Assembly (NCBI RefSeq): GCF_003854935.1
Contig: NZ_CP033969.1
Span: 434,001-498,000, forward strand
Source of the DNA: Cupriavidus pauculus
GTDB lineage: Bacteria; Pseudomonadota; Gammaproteobacteria; Burkholderiales; Burkholderiaceae
Direction of reading: 5' to 3'
Length of the DNA: 64,000 nt
Made by a program: the position numbers and the translations under genes. Below the pieces are notes generated by a model. That model saw only the letters and a list, made by a program, of their open reading frames with translations. It searched no databases and was not told where the DNA came from. Shown in pieces: positions 30,991-40,150 of the stretch; position 1 is the first letter of the stretch; every line of letters begins with the position of its first letter.

Positions 30991-31109
30991 CCCTCTCCCG
31001 CCTGCGGGAGAGGGGTCGGGGGTGAGGGCCGGCGGCGCAAGCGCCGACTTGTCGCAATTTGCACCTCAACGCCCTCACCCCCAGCCCCTGTCCCGCGTGC
31101 GGGAGAGGG
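30991..31109. repeat. REP-like intergenic inverted repeat
   Basis: A 39-bp arm (CCCTCTCCCG to GGTGAGGGC, 30991-31029) is repeated in inverted form at 31071-31109 with about four mismatches. Each arm also carries its own CTCCCG-n-CGGGAG hairpin. It sits between the convergent ends of uvrA and the Na/Pi gene and may act as a two-way terminator. A shorter relative lies at 47528. Confidence 0.7.
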
Positions 31110-31136
31110 AGCCACCACCATCGGCCAGGCCAGCCA

Positions 31137-32813
31137 CTACCGCACTTCCGCCACGTCCCCCACGCCGCCAGGCGTGTCTTCCTTCATCCGGCTGCGGTTC
31201 ATCAGGCCCGCCTGTTCCAGCACCGGGTACGCCGTGGCGCAGAACAGCGAGTTCAGGCGCTTCAGTTCGCTGATGACGTCCAGGTGCAGCGAGCTGGTCT
31301 CGATGCTTTCGGCGGTCTGCACGGCCACGCGCTGCAGGTGCGAGCGGGCGTACTGGCGTTCCAGGTCGCGGAAGTTGGCCTTCTCGGCCATCAGCTGCTG
31401 GGCGCTGCGGATGTCGCCGGTCAGGAAGACCGACAGGCCCAGCCGCAGGTTGCCGACCACCCGCCGATGCATCTCGGCAATTTCCTCCATGCCGGCCTCG
31501 GAGAACGACAGGTTGTGCGCGATCTTCTTCTCGCGGGCGTCCATGATGACCCGCTCGATCAGGTCGCCCGCGTGCTCCAGGTTGATGGTCAGCGAGATGA
31601 TCTCGGTCCAGCGCTGGCCGTCGCGCTCGTCCAGCGCCTCGGTGCTGATCTGGGTCAGGTACAGCTTGATGGCCGTGTAGAGGTCGTCCACCTCGTTGTC
31701 GATGCGACAGGTGGCGTTGGCCAGCTTCAGGTCGTTGGTGCGCAGCACGCGCAGCAGGTTGTCCAGCATCTGCTCGATGCGGTCGCCGATGCGCAGCACC
31801 TCGCGGGCGGCGTTGGAGAGCGCCAGCGTGGGCGTGGACAGCGCGGCGGCATCCAGGTGGCGCGGCGTCACCTGGCTGTCGCCGGTATTGCGGCCCGGCA
31901 GGATCGCCTCGCACAGCCGCGCCAGCGGCCCGGTGGCGCCCAGCAGCAGCACGGCCAGCGCCACGTTGAACAGCAGGTGAAAGTTGACGACCAGCCGCTG
32001 CGGGTCCGTATCGACCAGCGCCAGCAGGTCCTGCGCCTGGATCAGCAGCGGCAGCGCCACCAGGCAGCCCACCAGCCGCGACAGCAGGTTGCCCAGCGTC
32101 ACGCGCTTGCCGGGCTGGTTGTTGCCCGAAGTGGTCAGCAGCGCCGAGATGCCCGAGCCGAGGTTGGCCCCCAGCACCAGCGCCAGCGCCACGGGAATCG
32201 ACACCACGCCCGCCTTGGCCAGCGCGCCGCAGAACAGCACCACGGCCAGGCTCGAATAGCAGAGGATGGTCAGGAAGGCGCCGATCAGCATGTCCAGCGC
32301 GGCGTCGCCGGTCAGCGTGCTGAACAGCACCTTGACCCCGGCGGCCTGCACCACCGGCCGCGTGGCGATCGAGATCAGTTCCAGCGCCAGCGTGATCAGC
32401 CCCAGGCCGATCAGCACGCGCCCCACGTGGCCGGCCTTGCTGCCCTTCCACGACAGATGCAGGATCACGCCGACGAAGATCAGCAGCGGCGACAGCCAGG
32501 ACAGGTCCAGCGAGAACACCTGCACCATCAGCGCCGTGCCCACGTTGGCGCCCAGCATGATGGCCAGCGCCGGCGCCACGGCGATCAGGCCCTGGCCCAC
32601 GAACGAGCTGACGATGACGGCGGTGGCGTTGCTGCTCTGCACCAGGCCGGTCACGCCCAGGCCGGCCGCGAACGCCTTGAACCGGTTGGAAACGCTGACC
32701 GACAGCACCTGGCGCAGGTTGGCGCCGTACACCCGGAGGATGCCGACCTTGACGATGTTGGTGCCCCAGACCAGGAGCGCCACGCCGGAGAGAAGATGAA
32801 GCAGTACGCCCAT
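31137..32813 (-). CDS. Na/Pi cotransporter family protein with PhoU-like domain
   Basis: 558 residues. Two Na_Pi_cotrans repeats in the membrane part include the first QSSNAT motif (GLVQSSNATAV). The second repeat has CYSSLAVVLF where QSS is usual. The C-terminal 200 residues are helical and PhoU-like (RDLERQYARSHLQRVAVQTAE). Proteins of this type (NptA/YjbB) move phosphate, sometimes outward. The altered second motif makes sodium coupling uncertain. Confidence 0.88.
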   Translation of the reverse strand: MGVLLHLLSGVALLVWGTNIVKVGILRVYGANLRQVLSVSVSNRFKAFAAGLGVTGLVQSSNATAVIVSSFVGQGLIAVAPALAIMLGANVGTALMVQVFSLDLSWLSPLLIFVGVILHLSWKGSKAGHVGRVLIGLGLITLALELISIATRPVVQAAGVKVLFSTLTGDAALDMLIGAFLTILCYSSLAVVLFCGALAKAGVVSIPVALALVLGANLGSGISALLTTSGNNQPGKRVTLGNLLSRLVGCLVALPLLIQAQDLLALVDTDPQRLVVNFHLLFNVALAVLLLGATGPLARLCEAILPGRNTGDSQVTPRHLDAAALSTPTLALSNAAREVLRIGDRIEQMLDNLLRVLRTNDLKLANATCRIDNEVDDLYTAIKLYLTQISTEALDERDGQRWTEIISLTINLEHAGDLIERVIMDAREKKIAHNLSFSEAGMEEIAEMHRRVVGNLRLGLSVFLTGDIRSAQQLMAEKANFRDLERQYARSHLQRVAVQTAESIETSSLHLDVISELKRLNSLFCATAYPVLEQAGLMNRSRMKEDTPGGVGDVAEVR

Positions 32814-32973
32814 TGCGCGTCCCTTCGTGACCGGTGCCGGCTGGCGAGGCTTGGCAAGCGAAAAAGGGCGGCCCGCCCGGTCATCGCGATGTTATCAATG
32901 GGGCATTATGCGCCGCGCGGACATGTGGGGCAATGACACCCAGGTCTGACGGCGCCGCGGCGTTGCGTGCCGG

Positions 32974-33546
32974 TCAATGCCCCTCGAACTTGCAGACCGT
33001 GAACAGCGGCAGCCCGGCCGCGTGCAGCAGCTTCGAGCCGCCCAGTTCGGGCAAATCGACGATGGCCGCGCCCTCCACCACCGTGGCGCCCAGCCGCTCC
33101 AGCAGCTTGCGCCCGGCCATCATCGTGCCGCCGGTGGCAATCAGGTCGTCGATCAGCAGCACGCGGTCGCCGGCCTTGCAGGCATCGGCGTGGATCTCCA
33201 CCGTGGCGCTGCCGTACTCCAGCTCGTACTCCTCGGCCACGGTCTGGAACGGCAGCTTGCCCTTCTTGCGGATCGGCACGAAGCCCAGGTTCAGCTCGTA
33301 GGCGATGATCGACCCCAGGATGAAGCCGCGCGCGTCGATGCCGGCCACGAGGTCGAGCTGCTGGTCCATGTAGCGGTGCACGAACACGTCGATCAGCACG
33401 CGCAGGGTCTTGGGGTTCTGCAGCAGCGGCGTGATGTCGCGGAACTGCACGCCGGGCTGCGGCCAGTCCGGCACGGTGCGGATGCGGTCACGCAGGTAAC
33501 CGGTGACATCGCCGAGGTCGGGGGACTGGATGATGGAATCTGCCAT
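32974..33546 (-). CDS. apt: Adenine phosphoribosyltransferase
   Basis: 190 residues from the ATG at 33546 ([20 protein letters not shown]). The PRPP-binding motif is [15 protein letters not shown], with [10 protein letters not shown] upstream. It salvages adenine to AMP in the cytoplasm. A longer frame up to 33651 adds 35 residues without family similarity. It is divergent from the DJ-1/PfpI gene. Confidence 0.95.
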   Translation of the reverse strand: MADSIIQSPDLGDVTGYLRDRIRTVPDWPQPGVQFRDITPLLQNPKTLRVLIDVFVHRYMDQQLDLVAGIDARGFILGSIIAYELNLGFVPIRKKGKLPFQTVAEEYELEYGSATVEIHADACKAGDRVLLIDDLIATGGTMMAGRKLLERLGATVVEGAAIVDLPELGGSKLLHAAGLPLFTVCKFEGH

Positions 33547-33664
33547 GGGGAATCTGTAGGAAAGGGTCATGCGGTAACGGGCTACCACCCGCGCCGCGCC
33601 GGGCCGCCGCACAATGGCCGGGCTGCCCGGGCGGCCGCAACCCGTAACCATACAGGAGACAGCT

Positions 33665-34243
33665 ATGGCAAAGAAGATTCTGATGCTGGTGGGCGACTTC
33701 GCCGAGGACTACGAGACCATGGTGCCGTTCCAGGCACTCCAGATGGTGGGCCACACGGTCCACGCGGTCTGCCCGGACAAGAAGGCCGGCGACCACTGCG
33801 CCACGGCCATCCACGACTTCGAGGGCGACCAGACCTACAGCGAAAAACGCGGCCACAACTTCACGCTCAATGCCACGTTTGCCGATGTCCAGCCGGCCAG
33901 CTACGACGCGCTGGTGATCCCGGGCGGCCGGGCGCCCGAGTATCTGCGCCTGAACGACCGCGTGATCGAGATCGTGCGCCATTTCGCCCAGGCCAACAAG
34001 CCGATCGCGGCGGTTTGCCACGGCGCCCAGTTGCTGGCCGCCGCCGACGTGCTCGAAGGCCGCACCTGCTCGGCCTATCCGGCCTGCGCCCCGGAAGTGC
34101 GGCTGGCCGGCGGCACCTATGCCGACATCCCGGTCGACCAGGCCCACACCGACGGCAACCTGGTGACGGCGCCCGCCTGGCCGGCGCATCCCGCGTGGCT
34201 GGCGCAGTTTCTTGCCGTGCTGGGAACGCGGATCGTAGAGTAG
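33665..34243 (+). CDS. DJ-1/PfpI-family protein
   Basis: 192 residues from [18 protein letters not shown]. The glutamine-amidotransferase-like fold has the nucleophile elbow [13 protein letters not shown] and an acidic residue in GDFAEDYE. Related proteins are protease-like, glyoxalase or chaperone stress proteins; the exact activity is open. SD AGGAGA is upstream. It is followed 48 bp later by a small RHH protein on the same strand. Confidence 0.88.
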   Translation: MAKKILMLVGDFAEDYETMVPFQALQMVGHTVHAVCPDKKAGDHCATAIHDFEGDQTYSEKRGHNFTLNATFADVQPASYDALVIPGGRAPEYLRLNDRVIEIVRHFAQANKPIAAVCHGAQLLAAADVLEGRTCSAYPACAPEVRLAGGTYADIPVDQAHTDGNLVTAPAWPAHPAWLAQFLAVLGTRIVE

Positions 34244-34291
34244 AGGCTTCCGAACGCGGCCGGTCCGGCCGCTGCGCACGGGAGTGGCCGC

Positions 34292-34714
34292 ATGTGTGAA
34301 ATCTTTGTCCGGGCCAATCCGGACTCGTACCAGACCCAGTCCCGCTCGCTGCGCCTGCACGGCGTGGCTACCAGCATCCGGCTGGAAACGCTGTTCTGGG
34401 AGGTGCTGGAGGAACTGGCCCGGCGCGACGCGATGAGCGTCAACCAGTTGCTGGCGCGCCTGCACGACGAACTGGCCGAATATCGCGGCGAGGCGTCGCT
34501 GTCTGCCAACTTCGCGTCCTTTCTGCGCGTGTGCTGCATGCGCTACCTGCTACTGCAGAACGAGGGACGCATTCCGGCCGATCCTCATGTGCCGATCCGG
34601 TCGCTCGACGCCCGCGCGGTGCTCGACAGCCTGCCGGCATCCTGGGTCGACAACGGCGGCACCCGCCGCTCCACCCCCGCAACCGCCGAGGCCCGGCGCA
34701 CGGGCTCGGCCTGA
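34292..34714 (+). CDS. Ribbon-helix-helix domain protein
   Basis: 140 residues. RSLRLHGVATSIRLETLFWE followed by VLEELARRDAMSVNQLLARL fits the RHH_4 type (strand then two helices). The tail from about residue 95 is variable and Pro/Ala/Thr-rich. GGGAG lies eight bases before the ATG. It is likely a DNA-binding protein; target unknown. Confidence 0.75.
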   Translation: MCEIFVRANPDSYQTQSRSLRLHGVATSIRLETLFWEVLEELARRDAMSVNQLLARLHDELAEYRGEASLSANFASFLRVCCMRYLLLQNEGRIPADPHVPIRSLDARAVLDSLPASWVDNGGTRRSTPATAEARRTGSA

Positions 34715-34726
34715 GCCCGCCCACGC

Positions 34727-36706
34727 CTACTGCTGCGACAGCCGGACTTCGGCAGACTCCAGCGCCTCGGGCGTGCCGCGCAGCACGATGATGTCGCCCG
34801 GTTCCAGCACGGTCTCGGGCTGCGGATCGAACGCGCGGATACCGCGCCGGCGCACCGCCGTCACCTCCACGCCAATCCGCTCCAGCCCCAGCGCGCCCAG
34901 CCTGCGGCCCACCGCCGTGTGCTCGGGGCCCAGCGACACCGAATGCAGCCGCACGGTATCGCGCTCGACCATGTCTTCCTCGTCGTCGCGCCCGTGGAAG
35001 TAGCCGCGCAGCAGGCTGTAGCGCGCGTCGCGGGCCTGCTGGACGCCGCGCACCACGCGGCGCATCGGCACGCCCAGCAGCACCAGCGCGTGGGACGCCA
35101 GCATCAGGCTGCCCTCGATGATCTCGGGCACCACCTCGGTGGCGCCGGCCTTCTGCAGGGTGTCCAGCTCCGAATCGTCCACGGTCCGGACGATCACCGG
35201 CATGGCGGGCTCCAGTTCCTGCACGTGATGGAGCACTTTCACGGCCGACGGCGTGTTGGCGTAGGTCACCACGACCAGCGCCGCCCGGTGGATACCGGCC
35301 GCGATCAGCGATTCGCGCCGGCCGGCGTCGCCATAGACCACGGTATCGCCAGCGGCGGCGGCCTCGCGTACGCGGTCCGGGTCCAGGTCCAGCGCCACGT
35401 AGTTGATGCCCTCCCGCTCCAGCATGTGCGCCAGGTTCTGGCCGCTGCGGCCGTAGCCGCAGATGATCGCGTGCTTCTCGGTCTGCAGGCTCTGGGCGGC
35501 AATGCGCGTCATGTTCAGCGACTGCATCAGCCATTCGTTGGCGGCAAAGCGCAGCACGATGGCGTCGCTGTACTGGATCAGGAACGGCGCGGCCAGCATC
35601 GACAGCAGCATCGACGCCAGGATCACCTGGATCAGCACCGGGTCCACCAGCCCCATGCCGTCGATCTGGTTCAGCAGCACGAACCCGAACTCGCCGGCCT
35701 GCGCCAGCCCCAGGCCCGTGCGGATGGCCACCCCCTGGCGCGAGCCGAACAGCCGCGCCAGCCCGGTGATCAGCACCAGCTTGAACACGATGGGGATGAC
35801 CAGCAGGCCCAGCACCAGCCAGACGTGGTCGAACACCACGCGCACGTTCAGCAGCATGCCGATGGTGACGAAGAACAGGCCCAGCAGCACGTCGCGGAAC
35901 GGCTTGATGTCTTCTTCCACCTGATGGCGGTAAGGCGTCTCGGAGATCAGCATGCCGGCCATGAACGCGCCCAGCGCCATCGACAGGCCCAGCCGCTCGG
36001 TCAGCGCCGCCATGCCCAGCGTCACCAGCAGCAGGTTCAGCATGAACAGTTCCTGCGACCGGCGCGCCGCCACGATGTGGAACCAGCGGCTCATCAGGCG
36101 CTGCCCCACGAAGAAGATCAGGCTCAGCGCCACGACGATCTTGACCGTGGCCAGGCCCAGCGCGGCGGCCAGGTCGCCCGGATCGCGCGACAGGGCCGGG
36201 ATGATGATCAGCAGCGGCACCACGGCCAGATCCTGGAACAGCAGCACGCTGATGATGTTGCGGCCGTGCTCGCTTTCCAGCTCCATCCGCTCGGACAGCA
36301 TCTTGACGACGATGGCCGTCGACGACATGGCCAGCGCCCCGCCCAGCGCCACCGACGCCTGCCAGGACAGCGGGAACAGCCAACTGAACAGCCAGCTCGC
36401 GGGCACCACCGCCAGCATCGACAGCGCCACCTGCGACCCGCCCAGCCCGAACACCAGCCGCTTCATCGCCCGCAGCTTGCTCAGGCTGAACTCCAGGCCG
36501 ATCGAGAACATCAGGAAGACCACGCCGAATTCGGCCAGGTACTTGGTCTGGCCGGTGTCGCTGGCCAGGCCCAGCGCGTGCGGGCCGATCAGGATGCCCA
36601 CCGCCAGGTAGCCCAGCATGGGCGGCAGTTGCAGCATGCGGAACGCCACCACGCCGAAGACGGCGGCGGCCAGCAGCACGAGGGTCAGTTCCAGCGGAGA
36701 ATGCAT
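34727..36706 (-). CDS. Monovalent cation:proton antiporter, CPA2 family (KefB/KefC type)
   Basis: 659 residues from MHSPLELTLVLLAAAVFGVV. A 12-13 helix exchanger domain with LGYLAVGILIGPHALGL leads to a TrkA-N Rossmann domain (AIICGYGRSGQNLAHML) and a C-terminal TrkA-C domain (LGLERIGVEVTAVRRRGI). Kef systems export K+ and acidify the cytoplasm under electrophile stress; regulation by the Rossmann domain is expected. A longer frame from 36886 lacks similarity at its start. It is divergent from kdsD. Confidence 0.92.
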   Translation of the reverse strand: MHSPLELTLVLLAAAVFGVVAFRMLQLPPMLGYLAVGILIGPHALGLASDTGQTKYLAEFGVVFLMFSIGLEFSLSKLRAMKRLVFGLGGSQVALSMLAVVPASWLFSWLFPLSWQASVALGGALAMSSTAIVVKMLSERMELESEHGRNIISVLLFQDLAVVPLLIIIPALSRDPGDLAAALGLATVKIVVALSLIFFVGQRLMSRWFHIVAARRSQELFMLNLLLVTLGMAALTERLGLSMALGAFMAGMLISETPYRHQVEEDIKPFRDVLLGLFFVTIGMLLNVRVVFDHVWLVLGLLVIPIVFKLVLITGLARLFGSRQGVAIRTGLGLAQAGEFGFVLLNQIDGMGLVDPVLIQVILASMLLSMLAAPFLIQYSDAIVLRFAANEWLMQSLNMTRIAAQSLQTEKHAIICGYGRSGQNLAHMLEREGINYVALDLDPDRVREAAAAGDTVVYGDAGRRESLIAAGIHRAALVVVTYANTPSAVKVLHHVQELEPAMPVIVRTVDDSELDTLQKAGATEVVPEIIEGSLMLASHALVLLGVPMRRVVRGVQQARDARYSLLRGYFHGRDDEEDMVERDTVRLHSVSLGPEHTAVGRRLGALGLERIGVEVTAVRRRGIRAFDPQPETVLEPGDIIVLRGTPEALESAEVRLSQQ

Positions 36707-36838
36707 TCGGCAGGCTTTGGAAACACCGGCCGGGCACGCGCCTGAGCCGGCATCGGCACCCCGCCGGCAAGAGACGGCAAGCGCGGCGGTCGTCATGGCG
36801 GCCGGGCGGATCGCCGGGCCAGACGCCATCGCATTCGT

Positions 36839-36847
36839 TGGTATACT
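36839..36847 (+). promoter_or_regulatory. Extended -10 promoter of kdsD
   Basis: TGG-TATACT with the TG extension. The expected start site lies within about two bases of the kdsD ATG at 36856, so the mRNA would be nearly leaderless. Confidence 0.45.
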
Positions 36848-36855
36848 CCAGCGCC

Positions 36856-37839
36856 ATGATAGCCAATTTCGATGCGGATCGAGCACTCGCGCTCGCTCGC
36901 CACACCCTCCAGATCGAGGCCGACGCCGTTTCGGCGCTGGCCGGCCGGCTGACGCCCGCGTTCACCAAGGCGGTCGAGATGATTCTCGGCTGCACCGGGC
37001 GCGTGGTGGTCTCCGGCATCGGCAAGTCCGGCCACATCGGCCGCAAGGTGGCCGCCACGCTGGCCTCCACCGGCACGCCGTCGTTCTTCGTCCACCCGGC
37101 CGAGGCCAGCCACGGCGACCTGGGCATGATCACGCGCGACGACGTGCTGATCGCGTTCTCGAACTCGGGCGAGACTGCCGAACTGCTGTCGATCGTGCCG
37201 ATCGTCAAGCGCATCGGCGCCGGCTTGATCTCGATCACCGGCAATGCCGGGTCGAACCTGGCCAAGCTGTCGGACGCCCACCTGGACGGTGCCGTCGCGC
37301 AGGAAGCCTGCCCGCTGAACCTGGCCCCCACGGCCAGCACCACGGCCGCGCTGGCCCTGGGCGACGCGCTGGCGGTGGCCGTGCTCGACGCCCGCGGCTT
37401 TGGCGAGGAGGATTTCGCCCGCTCCCATCCCGGCGGCGCGCTGGGCCGCAAGCTGCTGACCCACGTGCGCGACGTCATGCGCACCGGCAACGCGGTGCCC
37501 GAGGTGCGCGAAAGCACGCCGCTGGCCCAGGCGCTAATGGAAATCACGCGCAAGGGCATGGCCATGACGGCCGTGGTGGACCCCGATGGCCGCGCCATCG
37601 GCGTGTTCACCGACGGCGACCTGCGCCGCCTGCTGGAAACCCCGCGCGACTGGAAGACCGTGCCGATCGGGGACGTCATGCACCATAACCCGCGCACGGT
37701 GAACCAGGACCAGTTGGCCGTGGAAGCCGTGCAGATCATGGAAACGAACCGCATCAACCAGCTACTGGTCGTCGATGGCGACGGCCGCCTGGTGGGCGCG
37801 CTCCATATCCATGACCTGACGCGCGCCAAGGTCATCTGA
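36856..37839 (+). CDS. kdsD: Arabinose-5-phosphate isomerase
   Basis: 327 residues (MIANFDADRALALARHTLQ). The SIS domain (about 45-185) contains VVVSGIGKSGHIGRKVAATL and AFSNSGETAEL, and is followed by two CBS domains. It makes arabinose 5-phosphate from ribulose 5-phosphate, the first step to Kdo for lipopolysaccharide. Many relatives have kdsC between kdsD and lptC; here it is missing and lptC follows after 3 bp. Confidence 0.95.
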   Translation: MIANFDADRALALARHTLQIEADAVSALAGRLTPAFTKAVEMILGCTGRVVVSGIGKSGHIGRKVAATLASTGTPSFFVHPAEASHGDLGMITRDDVLIAFSNSGETAELLSIVPIVKRIGAGLISITGNAGSNLAKLSDAHLDGAVAQEACPLNLAPTASTTAALALGDALAVAVLDARGFGEEDFARSHPGGALGRKLLTHVRDVMRTGNAVPEVRESTPLAQALMEITRKGMAMTAVVDPDGRAIGVFTDGDLRRLLETPRDWKTVPIGDVMHHNPRTVNQDQLAVEAVQIMETNRINQLLVVDGDGRLVGALHIHDLTRAKVI

Positions 37840-37842
37840 ACG

Positions 37843-38472
37843 ATGCCGGACTTCCTGTCCAGACTCACCGGAATGGTCATGCGGCTGCTGCCGCTGCTGC
37901 TGATGGCCATCGTCGCCGGCAGCACGTTCTGGCTCGTGCAGCTCAACTCCCCGCGCGAGGACGCCGAGCAGTCGCGCGCCAAGCGCCACGAGCCCGACTA
38001 CTGGATGGAGCGCTTCTCGGCCACCGAGCTGGCCGAGGACGGATCCACCAAGCTGCGCTTCACCGGCGTCAGGATGATCCATTTCGAGGACGACCAGACC
38101 TACGAGGTGACCACGCCGGCCATGCGCTCGTACGAGGCCGACCGGCCGCCCGTGACGGCCAATTCCGACCGCGGCGTGATGAACGCCGAGGGGTCGGTGA
38201 TCGACCTGTACGGCAACGCCTTCGTCATCCGGCAGGCCGGCGCCGATCCGTCGAAGGACCCGCGCATGACCGCCGCCTCGCAATACTTCCAGTTGCTGGT
38301 CAACGACGACATCGTCAAGACCGACAAGGCCGTGGAGCTGACGCGCGGCCCGTCGGTCATGACCGCCAACGGCATGATCTTCAACAACGTCACCCGCGAA
38401 GTACAATTGCTGGGCAACGTACGCGGCACGATCATCATGAACCCGCCGCAGGGGCAGACCAGGACCCAGTGA
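37843..38472 (+). CDS. lptC: LPS export periplasmic protein LptC
   Basis: 209 residues. One N-terminal membrane anchor (MRLLPLLLMAIVAGSTFWLV) precedes a beta-jellyroll domain with TKLRFTGVRMIHFEDDQTY and YGNAFVIRQAG. LptC links the inner-membrane LptBFG extractor to LptA. The kdsD stop is 3 bp away, showing one operon. Confidence 0.93.
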   Translation: MPDFLSRLTGMVMRLLPLLLMAIVAGSTFWLVQLNSPREDAEQSRAKRHEPDYWMERFSATELAEDGSTKLRFTGVRMIHFEDDQTYEVTTPAMRSYEADRPPVTANSDRGVMNAEGSVIDLYGNAFVIRQAGADPSKDPRMTAASQYFQLLVNDDIVKTDKAVELTRGPSVMTANGMIFNNVTREVQLLGNVRGTIIMNPPQGQTRTQ

Positions 38473-38536
38473 CGCCGGCAGCCGCCCACGCGGCGGCGCG
38501 CCCTGGTCGCCGTCTTCATCTCATCATTCGCCAAAC

Positions 38537-39184
38537 ATGACCGCATCCCTGACGACATCGTCCTGTCGCCGCCTCGCGCCCGCCCTGCTGGGCGCCCTTG
38601 CCGCCATCGGCCTGACGCTGGCCGCGCCGGCCTTTGCCGAACGCGCGGACCAGGGCAAGCCGCTGGTGCTGGAGGCCGACAACGCCAGCTACGATGACGT
38701 CAAGCAGATCTACACGCTCACCGGCAACGTGGTGCTGACCAAGGGCACGATGGTGCTGAAGTCGGACGCCGCCGAGCTGCGCACCGACCCCGAGGGCTAC
38801 CAGTACGCCATCGCCACCGCCAAGCCGGGCCGCCAGGCGTACATCCGCCAGAAGCGCGACGGCGTGGACGAGTACATCGACGGCTGGGGCGACCGCATCG
38901 AATACGACGGCAAGTCGGAGGTCAACAAGCTGATCGGCCATGCCCGCGCGGCGCGCGTGTCCGGCGCGGGCGCGAAGATCATCGACGAGATCCGCGGCGC
39001 GGTCATCACCTACGACAGCCGCAACGAGTACTACACGGCCACGGGCGGCGACAACAACACGACCGCCGGCAACCCGTCGGGCCGCGTGCGCGCGGTGCTG
39101 TCGCCGCGCACCGATGCCAGCGCGCCCGCCGCGGCCGGCCCGCAGCTCGACCTGCGGCCGTCGGCCACGCCCGCCAAGCCCTAA
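38537..39184 (+). CDS. lptA: LPS transport periplasmic bridge protein LptA
   Basis: 215 residues with a Sec signal peptide ending near APAFA. The OstA-like beta domain contains LVLEADNASYDDVKQIYTLT and GNVVLTKGTMVLKSDAAELR. The tail is low complexity and Pro/Ala-rich. LptA filaments carry LPS across the periplasm. In operon with lptC (64 bp upstream) and lptB. Confidence 0.93.
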   Translation: MTASLTTSSCRRLAPALLGALAAIGLTLAAPAFAERADQGKPLVLEADNASYDDVKQIYTLTGNVVLTKGTMVLKSDAAELRTDPEGYQYAIATAKPGRQAYIRQKRDGVDEYIDGWGDRIEYDGKSEVNKLIGHARAARVSGAGAKIIDEIRGAVITYDSRNEYYTATGGDNNTTAGNPSGRVRAVLSPRTDASAPAAAGPQLDLRPSATPAKP

Positions 39185-39205
39185 CGATTGACCAGCCAGT
39201 CCCTG

Positions 39206-40006
39206 ATGAACGATACCGCCACGCTCGCCGCCGCCGCCCCGTCCTCCGCATCGGCCGTCCGCACCGACAGCAGCACGCTGGTCGTGCGCCACCTGAAGAA
39301 GCGCTACGGCACGCGCACCGTGGTCAAGGACGTGTCGCTCGACGTGAAGAGCGGCGAGGTGGTGGGCCTGCTCGGCCCCAACGGCGCGGGCAAGACCACG
39401 TCGTTCTACATGATCGTGGGGCTGGTGGCGCTGGACGAAGGCGACATCGTGTTGGACGACGTGCACATCAGCGGCCTGGCGATCCACGAACGCGCCCGCA
39501 TGGGGCTGTCGTACCTGCCGCAGGAAGCGTCGGTGTTCCGCAAGCTCAACGTCGAGGAAAACATCCGTGCGGTGCTGGAGCTGCAGGTCGACAACGGCAA
39601 GCCGCTGTCCAAGGCCGAGATCGAGCGCCGGCTCGATTCGCTGCTCGACGACCTGCAGATTGCCCACCTGCGCAACAACCCGGCGCTGTCGCTGTCCGGC
39701 GGCGAGCGGCGGCGCGTGGAAATCGCCCGGGCGCTGGCGTCGTCGCCGCGCTTCATCCTGCTGGACGAGCCGTTCGCCGGTGTGGACCCGATTGCCGTGG
39801 GCGAGATCCAGCGCATCGTCAGCTTCCTGAAGGCGCGCAACATCGGCGTGCTGATCACCGACCACAACGTGCGCGAGACGCTGGGCATCTGCGACCACGC
39901 GTACATCATCAGCGAAGGCACCGTGCTGGCGGCCGGCCAGCCCGAGGAAATCATCGCCAACGAGTCGGTCCGGCGCGTCTACCTGGGCGAGAATTTCCGC
40001 ATGTAA
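39206..40006 (+). CDS. lptB: LPS export ABC ATPase LptB
   Basis: 266 residues from the ATG at 39206 (MNDTATLAAAAP); a TTG at 39188, 3 bp after lptA, is an alternative. Walker A is GPNGAGKTTS, signature LSGGERRRVEIARALA, Walker B FILLDEPFAGVDPI, switch His ITDHNVRETL. It powers LPS extraction with LptFG, which are not in the window. The leading 25 residues are longer than in E. coli LptB. Confidence 0.95.
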   Translation: MNDTATLAAAAPSSASAVRTDSSTLVVRHLKKRYGTRTVVKDVSLDVKSGEVVGLLGPNGAGKTTSFYMIVGLVALDEGDIVLDDVHISGLAIHERARMGLSYLPQEASVFRKLNVEENIRAVLELQVDNGKPLSKAEIERRLDSLLDDLQIAHLRNNPALSLSGGERRRVEIARALASSPRFILLDEPFAGVDPIAVGEIQRIVSFLKARNIGVLITDHNVRETLGICDHAYIISEGTVLAAGQPEEIIANESVRRVYLGENFRM

Positions 40007-40052
40007 AGCGCGGCCCCGCGCCGCCCGCAGGTCATTTTTACCGCACCTGCAC

Positions 40053-40071
40053 ACGGCTTTTCCAAAGCCGT
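40053..40071 (+). terminator. Hairpin after lptB
   Basis: ACGGCTTT-TCC-AAAGCCGT, a perfect 8-bp stem followed by TTTCC. The short T-run makes it a weak terminator or attenuator before rpoN. Confidence 0.5.
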
Positions 40072-40109
40072 TTCCGATCAGCGAAGCCGAAACGATAGGT
40101 TCTAGCAAA

Positions 40110-40143
40110 TTCCGTTCCAACAACGGAAAGATGCGCATAGAAT
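40110..40143 (+). promoter_or_regulatory. rpoN promoter region with palindrome
   Basis: TTCCGTT-CCAAC-AACGGAA (40110-40128), a perfect 7-bp inverted repeat, overlaps the -35 position of a -10 TAGAAT at 40138-40143. The predicted start site is within a base or two of the rpoN ATG. Confidence 0.45.
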
Positions 40144-40150
40144 AGGTCGC

